NCBI GenBank assembly: GCA_905214305.1
Contig: CAJMLK010000047.1
Span: forward strand, 1 to 20,520
Source of the DNA: an uncultured bacterium
GTDB lineage: Bacteria; Desulfobacterota; Desulfovibrionia; Desulfovibrionales; Desulfovibrionaceae
DNA length: 20,520 bases
Direction: 5' to 3'
Part shown: one piece after another, positions 14,534-20,520 of the stretch
Position numbering within the stretch: the stretch's first letter is position 1
Layout: each line of letters begins with the position of its first letter
Made by a program: the position numbers and the translations under genes
The notes under the pieces: model-generated
What the model saw: the letters and a program-made list of their open reading frames with translations, nothing else
What the model was told of the DNA's origin: nothing
The model's database searches: none

Positions 14534-15703
14534 ATGAAGTTGTTCAAGTTGGTGACCGCCTGCGCCTTGTCGCTTTTTGTCGGGCAGGCGGCCCTTGCGG
14601 CAGAAAAGCCCATCAAAATCGGCTTCCCCATTCCCCTTACGGGCGAGATCCCCAAGGTGGGCGAAGGCTCAAAATTTGCGGCTGAAATGCTGAAAGAAGA
14701 AATCAATGCCAAGGGCGGACTCAAGGTGGGCGACAAATACTACCCCCTTGAATTCATCTATGAAGACAACGAATCCAAGCCCGAATCCGCCGTCAACGTC
14801 ACCCTCAAGCTTATCGCGCGCGACAAGGTTCACGCCATTGTCGGCCCGCAGTCTTCACGTCAGGCCGTACCTGCGGGCGGCGTGGCAAATGATGAAGAAG
14901 TGCCCCTGATCACCCCCTGGTCCACCAACCCTGACGCCACCAATGGCCGCCCCTGGGTTTTCCGCGGCGCATTCCTTGATCCCTTCCAGGCGCCCGTAGC
15001 CGTAGACTTTGCCACAAAGCAGTTCAACGCCAAAAAGGCCGCCGTGCTGTATGAAGTCTCCAACGACTATTCCAAGGGCCTTGCCGACAATTTCAAGGAA
15101 GCCTTTGAAAAGACGCACGGCAAGGGATCAGTGGTGGCCATGGAATCTCACGGCCCCAAGGATCAGGACTTTTCCGCCCAGTTGACCAAGATCATCGCGG
15201 CCAAGCCCGACTTTATCTTTGTGCCCGAAAATTACAGTTTTGCGGCCCTGATCGTGCCGCAGGCCCGCGACCTCGGCTATAAGGGACCGTTCATGGGTTC
15301 CGACGCCTGGGGCTCGGCGGAACTGTTCAACCTCTGCGGCAAGGACTGCGTGGGACAATATTTCTCTACCCATTACACGGCCGAGGGAGCCACGGGCAAA
15401 ACCCGCGAATTCATCGACAAGTACAAGGCCAAGTACGGCTACGTGCCTGACGATGTGGCCGCCCTTACCTGGGACTCCATCAATATCGTTCTTCAGGCCA
15501 TACAGAATGCCGGCAAGGTTGATCCCGACCTTAAGAAGCAGCGCAAGATCATCCGTGACAACATGGCCGCCATTGAAAACTTTGACGGCATCACCGGCAG
15601 CATGAAATTTGACGACAATGGCGACCCCATAAAGTGCGCGGTTATCGTCCGGGTAACTGACAGCGGCAGCTTCGCCTTTGTGGAATCCGTCTGTCCCAAA
15701 TAG
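14534..15703 (+). CDS. livJ: Branched-chain amino acid ABC transporter, periplasmic binding protein
   Basis: This 389-residue binding protein of the LivJ type (type I periplasmic-binding fold, Peripla_BP_6) has a signal peptide at residues 1-22 (core LVTACALSLFVGQAALA). The mature N-terminus EKPIKIGFPIPLTGEIPKVG is the usual start of the family. Typical segments are YEDNESKPESAVNVTLKLI, IVGPQSSRQAVPAGG and the conserved hinge-side FMGSDAWG. It captures leucine, isoleucine or valine, or a related amino acid, in the periplasm and delivers it to the LivHMGF complex. The ATG at 14534 follows GGGAGG. Longer upstream starts would cross the promoter. It is the first gene of a five-gene operon. The exact ligand cannot be read from sequence, since homologues also bind aliphatic amides or aromatic compounds. 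Confidence 0.93.
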   Translation: MKLFKLVTACALSLFVGQAALAAEKPIKIGFPIPLTGEIPKVGEGSKFAAEMLKEEINAKGGLKVGDKYYPLEFIYEDNESKPESAVNVTLKLIARDKVHAIVGPQSSRQAVPAGGVANDEEVPLITPWSTNPDATNGRPWVFRGAFLDPFQAPVAVDFATKQFNAKKAAVLYEVSNDYSKGLADNFKEAFEKTHGKGSVVAMESHGPKDQDFSAQLTKIIAAKPDFIFVPENYSFAALIVPQARDLGYKGPFMGSDAWGSAELFNLCGKDCVGQYFSTHYTAEGATGKTREFIDKYKAKYGYVPDDVAALTWDSINIVLQAIQNAGKVDPDLKKQRKIIRDNMAAIENFDGITGSMKFDDNGDPIKCAVIVRVTDSGSFAFVESVCPK

Positions 15704-15733
15704 CCAGACCTGCTGACAAGCCTGGGATGGCAG

Positions 15734-15768
15734 GCCGTGAGCGCCCGCGGGGGGCGGGTGCTCACGGC
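15734..15768 (+). promoter_or_regulatory. Very stable intercistronic hairpin between livJ and livH
   Basis: There is a 15-bp stem: GCCGTGAGCGCCCGC (15734-15748), loop GGGGG, then GCGGGTGCTCACGGC (15754-15768). It contains one G-U pair and no T-run. It probably protects the livJ mRNA 3' end or limits readthrough, so that more binding protein is made than permease. Confidence 0.65.
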
Positions 15769-15887
15769 GCACACTGCCCGAGGGTCTTTACGGCACGGAG
15801 AGCGCATACGGGCCAAGGCCCATATTCCCCCTGCGCATCCGGCAGACCGTATCCGGCCCCAACCGCTCATACCGAATCGGGTGCCCT

Positions 15888-16802
15888 ATGGATTTCTTTT
15901 TGCAGCAGATGCTCAATGCCCTGCAATGGGGCAGTTTTTATGCGCTCATAGCCTTGGGCTACACTCTGGTCTACGGGGTATTGCGCCTTATCAACTTCGC
16001 GCATGGCGATATTTTCATGGTCGGTGCGTACATCGCCTTTTTTGTTTCCACCTGGCTTATTTCCACCGACGGCATGGGCCTGTCCCAGCAGACCGTGCTC
16101 TGGCTCACCATTCCCCTGACCATGATGCTCACGGCCTTTGTGGGCGTAACCATCGAGCGAGTGGCCTACCGTCCCCTGCGCCGCAAGGGCGCGCATCGCC
16201 TGTACGTGGTCATTACGGCCCTGATGTGCGGGCTTATCCTTGAAAACGGCAACCTGGCCCTGCTTGGAGCCACCAAGCGCAAGCTGCCGGAACTGGTGGA
16301 CAAAACCGTCTATTCGATTGGCCCGCTGGTGGTCACCAACCTGAAGCTCTGGGTTATTGTGGCCGCTGTTCTGGTTTTTCTTGTTTTGCAGACCATTGTT
16401 ACGCGCACCCGGGTGGGCATGGCCATGCGTGCCGTTTCCTGGGACCGTTTCGCCCTGCCGCTCATGGGCATTCCTCTGGACAGCGTCATTGTGGTCACCT
16501 TTATTCTTGGGTCAGGCATCGCCGGGCTTGGCGGCATGCTTTTCGCCATGTGCTACCCCACCCTTGAGCCGTACATGGGGGCCATGATCGGCTGGAAAGC
16601 CTTTATCGCCGCCGTGGTAGGCGGCATAGGAGACATACGCGGGGCCTTTGTGGGCGGCTTTTTGCTGGCCTTTGTGGAAATCATGGTCGTGGCCTTTCTG
16701 CCCTCCACGTATATGGACCTTTTTTCCTTCACCATTTTGCTGCTCATTCTGTGGATGCGCCCCACGGGCATTTTCGGAACCCCCCAAACGACCAAAATAT
16801 AG
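15888..16802 (+). CDS. livH: Branched-chain amino acid ABC transporter, permease LivH
   Basis: This is a 304-residue inner-membrane permease with about eight hydrophobic helices. Family marks are GYTLVYGVLRLINFAHGDIF near the N-terminus and the C-terminal GGIGDIRGAFVGGFLLAFVE, which includes the loop that contacts the ATPases. It forms the transmembrane pathway with LivM. It starts 184 bases after livJ, with only a weak ribosome binding site (CGGGTG), and is followed 12 bases later by livM. Length is normal for LivH. Confidence 0.95.
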   Translation: MDFFLQQMLNALQWGSFYALIALGYTLVYGVLRLINFAHGDIFMVGAYIAFFVSTWLISTDGMGLSQQTVLWLTIPLTMMLTAFVGVTIERVAYRPLRRKGAHRLYVVITALMCGLILENGNLALLGATKRKLPELVDKTVYSIGPLVVTNLKLWVIVAAVLVFLVLQTIVTRTRVGMAMRAVSWDRFALPLMGIPLDSVIVVTFILGSGIAGLGGMLFAMCYPTLEPYMGAMIGWKAFIAAVVGGIGDIRGAFVGGFLLAFVEIMVVAFLPSTYMDLFSFTILLLILWMRPTGIFGTPQTTKI

Positions 16803-16814
16803 CCGGAGTCAGAG

Positions 16815-17978
16815 ATGCTGCTCACCATTGTGCAAACCATACTCGCAATCTTCGCCCTGCTCTGCTTCGGTTATGCCATCAGACGTGTCGTCACCTGCAA
16901 AAAAACCGACTGCCTGCTTTTTATGGTTGTCGGCGTGCTGCTCATCTGTGCCGAGCAGTTTTCGTGGATAGACGGTTACTGGCTGTCCGTGCTCAAGTTT
17001 ATGGGCATCAATATTGTTTTTGCCGCCAGCCTGAATCTGGTCAACGGCTACATGGGCGAATTCTCCTGCGGGCATGCGGGCTTCATGTGCGTCGGGGCCT
17101 ATGTTGGCGGGCTTATCTCCATCATCCTGTTCACCAGCAACAAGCTCGTGGGCGCGCCCCTGCTGCCGCCGGAACTGGCGCCCCTGCTCTTTCCTCTGGT
17201 CATTCTTGTGGCTGGCGGCGTGGCGGCCATATTCGGCCTGCTGGTAGCCCTGCCATCGTTCAAGACCCGCGACGACTACCTTGCCATTATTACCATCGCG
17301 GCCAACTACATCATCATCGCCCTCATCATCAATATTGATCTGGTGGGCGGGCCGCGCGGCCTTTCGGGCATGCGTGGCGTGGTGCGCGCCATGGAGGGCG
17401 TGGCCGACCTGCCGTGGATGATGGTGTGGGTGGTGCTGCTTGTGATGGCGTCCATCATGATGCTGTACCGGCTCGTGAACAGCACCCTGGGCAAAGGTAT
17501 TCCGGCCGTGTGCCAGAACGAGGTTGCCGCGGAAATCATGAGCGTCAACACCAAAAAGGTAAAACTTGTGGCCTTTATGGTGTCCGCTGGCATAGCGGGC
17601 ATGGCCGGGGCTGTGTACGCCCACATGTTCAGCTCCATCTACGCCAACAGCTTCGGCATCATGAAGTCCACCGAAGCCATGGTCATGGTCTATCTGGGCG
17701 GCATGGGTTCCCTTTCCGGCTCGGTGCTGGCGGCCATACTCTTTACCCTGCTCATCGAGGTGCTGCGTTTCGCCCTGCCCGCCCTGAGCGACCTTATGCA
17801 CCATCTGCCCTTTGTTCCCGACAGCTTCATGATCAGCCAGGAATGGAAGTGGGTGCTCATTCCCCTCATTCTTATCCTGCTCATGCAGTTTCGGCCTGAA
17901 GGGCTGCTGGGCGACCGCGAACTTACCCAGGTCTTTCCCCGGCTCAAAAGGCTGCTTGCCCCGGCCCGCGTGGAATAG
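16815..17978 (+). CDS. livM: Branched-chain amino acid ABC transporter, permease LivM
   Basis: This 387-residue permease partners LivH. The core signature LNLVNGYMGEFSCGHAGFMC is near residues 74-93, and the ATPase-contact region GGMGSLSGSVLAAILFTLL is near the C-terminus. About ten hydrophobic helices are visible, including two extra N-terminal ones before the core, as in many LivM proteins. A hydrophilic stretch around PRGLSGMRGVVRAMEGV is the usual periplasmic loop. It starts 12 bases after livH with GGAG upstream, so translation is probably coupled. Confidence 0.95.
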   Translation: MLLTIVQTILAIFALLCFGYAIRRVVTCKKTDCLLFMVVGVLLICAEQFSWIDGYWLSVLKFMGINIVFAASLNLVNGYMGEFSCGHAGFMCVGAYVGGLISIILFTSNKLVGAPLLPPELAPLLFPLVILVAGGVAAIFGLLVALPSFKTRDDYLAIITIAANYIIIALIINIDLVGGPRGLSGMRGVVRAMEGVADLPWMMVWVVLLVMASIMMLYRLVNSTLGKGIPAVCQNEVAAEIMSVNTKKVKLVAFMVSAGIAGMAGAVYAHMFSSIYANSFGIMKSTEAMVMVYLGGMGSLSGSVLAAILFTLLIEVLRFALPALSDLMHHLPFVPDSFMISQEWKWVLIPLILILLMQFRPEGLLGDRELTQVFPRLKRLLAPARVE

Positions 17979-18043
17979 GCGGCGCGGGCGTCACTGTTGT
18001 GCGAATACGTGTTCAATGACTGACAACGTACTGGGGGCGAACC

Positions 18044-18814
18044 TTGGCACTGCTTGAAATGAAAGACGTAACACAGCGCTTCGGCGGTCTTATCGCGCTG
18101 TCATGCTTCAACATACAGATTGAGGACCACAGCCTCACGGGCCTTATCGGCCCCAATGGGGCGGGAAAAACCACGGTATTCAACCTGGCCTCGCATTTTT
18201 ACCACGCCAGCGAGGGCGAAATCACCTTTGACGGCCACAGATACCAGCCCAAGCTTGCGCCGCATGAAGTAACCACTCTGGGCATGGCGCGCACCTTTCA
18301 GAATATCCGCCTGTGGCCCGGCATGACGGTGCTGGACAATATCTGTGTGTCCCAATACAGCCGCCTGGGCTACGGCCTGCTGGACGCATGGTTCAACACG
18401 GGCCGCTACGGGCGCGAGGAAAAGCGCGTCAAAAACAAGGCTGCGGAAATACTGGAAATCATGGAACTGGGACACGTGGCGGACGAACTGCCCAAAAACC
18501 TTCCCTACGGGCTGCAACGCCGTGTGGAACTGGCCCGTGCCCTTTCCACCGACCCCAAGCTGCTTTTGCTGGACGAACCGGCAGCCGGACTCAACTCGTC
18601 CGATGTGGACGGCCTGATCAAGCATATCGGCTGGATTTACGACCAGTTCAAGATTGCCATATGGATGATCGAGCACCAGATGAAGGTGGTCATGTCGCTT
18701 TGCCGCCATATCACCGTGGTGGAATTCGGCCAGACCATCGCCAGCGGCACGCCGCAGGAAATCCAGAACAATCCCGATGTCATCAAGGCCTATCTGGGCG
18801 ACGAGAACGTGTAG
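18044..18814 (+). CDS. livG: Branched-chain amino acid ABC transporter, ATP-binding protein LivG
   Basis: This is a 256-residue ABC ATPase. Walker A is GPNGAGKTT (36-44). The LivG-type signature region is LPYGLQRRVELARAL (153-167), Walker B is LLLLDEP (173-179) and the switch histidine is H211. It powers the LivHM permease together with LivF. The start is TTG at 18044: an in-frame TGA at 18017 leaves no ATG or GTG upstream, GGGGG lies 7 bases before the TTG, and the family N-terminus fits. A later ATG at 18059 lacks a ribosome binding site and would remove conserved residues. It is separated from livM by 65 bases. Confidence 0.94.
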   Translation: MALLEMKDVTQRFGGLIALSCFNIQIEDHSLTGLIGPNGAGKTTVFNLASHFYHASEGEITFDGHRYQPKLAPHEVTTLGMARTFQNIRLWPGMTVLDNICVSQYSRLGYGLLDAWFNTGRYGREEKRVKNKAAEILEIMELGHVADELPKNLPYGLQRRVELARALSTDPKLLLLDEPAAGLNSSDVDGLIKHIGWIYDQFKIAIWMIEHQMKVVMSLCRHITVVEFGQTIASGTPQEIQNNPDVIKAYLGDENV

Positions 18815-18822
18815 GGGGCATC

Positions 18823-19545
18823 ATGCTGCTTGAAGTGGAAAATCTCTATGCGGGCTACGGCAAGATAGAAGCCTTGCACGGCATATCCTTTCATGTAAAC
18901 GAGGGCGAAATAGTCACCCTTATCGGGGCCAACGGCGCCGGAAAATCCACCACCCTCAAAGCGGTCATGCGCCTGCCTCCGCCGGAATCTCCCACGGTGT
19001 TCAGCGGCGACATCCGCTTCAGGGGAGAGTCCATCCTCAAAACAGAGCCGCACAACGTGGTGGCCCGCCTCAAGATGGATCTCGTGCCCGAAGGCAGGCA
19101 TATTTTCGGCAACCTCACCGTGCGCGAAAATCTCAAGCTTGCCACCTGGACCCGCAAGGACGGCGGCGTGGAAAAAGACATGGACAGGGTTTTTGACCTT
19201 TTTCCGCGTCTGAAAGAGCGCATTCACCAGCGCAGCGACACGCTCTCCGGCGGTGAGCAGCAGATGCTGGCCGTGGGCAGGGCGTTGATGACAAGCTGCT
19301 CGGTCATCCTGCTGGACGAACCCTCCATGGGCCTTTCGCCGCTGCTCATGTACGACATGTTCCGCACGTTCAAAAAGCTCAACAACGAGGGGCTTACCGT
19401 CATCGTGGTGGAACAGAACGCCCGCCTTGCCCTTCAGGTGGCCGACCGGGGCTATGTGCTGGATACCGGAGGCATTGTGGCTCAGGGAACCGCCGCAGAA
19501 CTGGCGGACACCCCTGAAATAAAGGCCGCCTATCTGGGCGCATAG
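18823..19545 (+). CDS. livF: Branched-chain amino acid ABC transporter, ATP-binding protein LivF
   Basis: This 240-residue ABC ATPase is the partner of LivG. Walker A is GANGAGKST (35-43), the signature is LSGGEQQMLAVGRAL (141-155) and Walker B is VILLDEPSMGLSP (161-173). VVEQNA replaces the usual switch histidine region, as is normal in LivF. The frame is open far upstream through livG in another register. The ATG at 18823, 8 bases after the livG stop and behind GGGGG, is the true start by family alignment. It is the last gene of the liv operon. Confidence 0.96.
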   Translation: MLLEVENLYAGYGKIEALHGISFHVNEGEIVTLIGANGAGKSTTLKAVMRLPPPESPTVFSGDIRFRGESILKTEPHNVVARLKMDLVPEGRHIFGNLTVRENLKLATWTRKDGGVEKDMDRVFDLFPRLKERIHQRSDTLSGGEQQMLAVGRALMTSCSVILLDEPSMGLSPLLMYDMFRTFKKLNNEGLTVIVVEQNARLALQVADRGYVLDTGGIVAQGTAAELADTPEIKAAYLGA

Positions 19546-19941
19546 CCGTTTCGCACACAGGCGGCAGCAGCGGCTTCCGCGACCCGCCTGAATGCGACGA
19601 ACGGAGCATCCGAAAGGCCGTGCAGGCAAAAGAACGCTTGCGGCCAGCTGCGCAAATCCCATAAAAAACCGCTATCTCCCGGCATGGCTGCGGCCGCACC
19701 GGGAGATAGCGGTTTTGCCGTCCCTGCCCGTATTGGTCAGGGGGGATGCCCTGCCGGGCCTGTTGCCCGCAGGCAGGGCCACCATGAAAAAGGCCGTGCG
19801 GTTGCAGGCGGGCCGGGCGGGAGCGAACGCTGCCGGGCTGCAAAGCTCGGGCACAACGCTTTCCATATACAGAAAGATCGCAAAGGAGTATGCTTCTGCC
19901 AGCCGGAATGTCCCTGAAACCGGAGAAACCAAGGAGGACGC
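19546..19941. other. Intergenic region after livF
   Basis: This 396-bp region contains the operon terminator and a second GC-rich hairpin (GCCCTGCC at 19748-19755 with GGCAGGGC at 19772-19779). It also holds the leader of the next gene. TATACA at 19866-19871 is a possible -10 but has no clear -35. Frames crossing it have no ribosome binding site. Confidence 0.5.
19665..19716. terminator. Strong terminator of the liv operon
   Basis: There is a perfect 18-bp stem: AAAACCGCTATCTCCCGG (19665-19682) with CCGGGAGATAGCGGTTTT (19699-19716). The 16-base loop contains the palindrome TGCGGCCGCA. It lies 120 bases after livF. Confidence 0.85.
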
Positions 19942-20346
19942 ATGAGCCAAGAGCAATCCGCCAATCCCGCCCTGGGCCAGCTTACCCAGTGGCTTCGCCA
20001 GCGCCATACCCAGGTGATGCAGGCCCAGGCGCAGGCCCTGCAATATCTTGACGCCGGAGATACCCCCGGCCATAATGCCGCCATGCGCCAAAAGGCCGAA
20101 CTGCTGGCATCCATGGCCGATGACGCCAGGCCGATGCTGGAATTTCTGCCCGGCGAACTGCGCTTCAACGTGGCGATGGCCCTGGAAAATTTTTCAGCCA
20201 GCGCGCGCACGGCCCTGAAGCTTGGGTCCATTTTTTACATGGGCGCGCTGCTGTACCCCGACGACCACCACACGGGTGAACCGGACAACCTGACCCTGTG
20301 CATTGAGCGCATGGAAAAAGAAGGGGCGGACTTTCGCCACGAGTAG
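19942..20346 (+). CDS. Conserved-looking small helical protein, function unknown
   Basis: This is a 134-residue soluble protein with a very strong ribosome binding site (AAGGAGGA, 19931-19938). It has no signal peptide or membrane helix. The sequence is mostly amphipathic helix and rich in Q, A and M in the first half (RHTQVMQAQAQALQYLDAGD). A more varied segment follows, ending in YPDDHHTGEPDNLTLCIERM. I recognise no domain or catalytic motif. It stands alone after the liv terminator. Its TAG stop is the first triplet of a repeat element. Confidence 0.7.
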   Translation: MSQEQSANPALGQLTQWLRQRHTQVMQAQAQALQYLDAGDTPGHNAAMRQKAELLASMADDARPMLEFLPGELRFNVAMALENFSASARTALKLGSIFYMGALLYPDDHHTGEPDNLTLCIERMEKEGADFRHE

Positions 20347-20482
20347 AGCAGTGAGCGTCTGAAAAACGCTGATGCATGCCGTTTGACGGCGTTGCTTTAT
20401 TCAGGCAAGGCCCTTCGGCAGAACATCGCCTCAAAGGACAAAGCGATTTCATGACACGGCGTAAAACACGCTGTATGAAAAA
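20344..20482 (+). repeat. Diverged repeat, copy E
   Basis: It begins TAGAGCAGTGAGCGTCTGAA. Its AGCGT...ACGCT hairpin matches the CTGAAAA-looped hairpin of copy D in form. An internal hairpin, ACGGCGT-AAAAC-ACGCTGT, lies near 20456-20474. The right end is unclear because copy F begins immediately. Confidence 0.35.
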
Positions 20483-20520
20483 TAGAGCAATTTCACTTTG
20501 AAATTGCTCTGGCGGCTGCG
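20483..20520 (+). repeat. Intergenic repeat, copy F, cut by the window edge
   Basis: Its hairpin arms GAGCAATTTCACTTTGAAA and TTGCTC, followed by TCTGGCGGCTGCG, match the first 38 bases of copy B almost exactly (CTCTGGCGCCTGCG). The rest lies beyond the window. Confidence 0.6.

Noticed and set aside
18016..18057. 13-codon frame overlapping the livG start, a possible leader peptide
   Set aside because: No ribosome binding site precedes its ATG, and no attenuator structure or leucine/isoleucine/valine codon run is present.
18313..18822. N-terminal extension of livF back to 18313
   Set aside because: It lies entirely within livG in another register and reads as low-complexity. The family start and ribosome binding site are at 18823.

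Overview
The window looks like chromosomal DNA from a GC-rich, Gram-negative, sulphate-reducing Desulfovibrio-type bacterium (Desulfobacterota). The clearest marker is a 105-residue DsrC with both redox cysteines in its C-terminal arm. Long, well-separated transcription units and a high GC content fit that assignment. The species is inferred, not shown.

Left part (1-5450): on the minus strand lie a class A penicillin-binding protein (mrcA/ponA type), dsrC with a clear terminator and a candidate promoter, and a CBS-CBS-ACT protein. Divergent from the last is larC, for nickel-pincer cofactor synthesis. Next (5578-8277) come a lysine/alanine-rich exported protein, a 438-bp repeat-filled gap, and ilvD on the minus strand.

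Middle (8492-13657): a Wzx-like flippase on the plus strand, a Cache-HAMP-PAS chemoreceptor on the minus strand, a 717-bp repeat-rich gap, and a small three-helix membrane protein.

Right part (13658-20520): an AT-rich regulatory region leads into a complete branched-chain amino acid ABC transporter operon, livJ-livH-livM-livG-livF. It has a sigma-54-type -24/-12 element upstream, a very stable hairpin between livJ and livH, and a strong terminator after livF. A 134-residue protein of unknown function follows.

The most unusual signal is a family of intergenic repeats of about 145-150 bp. Their ends read TA-GAGCA...TGCTC-TA, and each carries a terminal hairpin. Copies or partial copies occur at about 6154, 6450, 12890, 13219, 20344 and 20483. 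At three gene ends (6154, 6595 and 20344) the TAG stop codon is formed by the flanking TA plus the first G of the element. This fits a MITE-like element that inserts at TA and can land in a stop codon without harm. I found no CRISPR array, tRNA, rRNA, complete insertion sequence or defence system.
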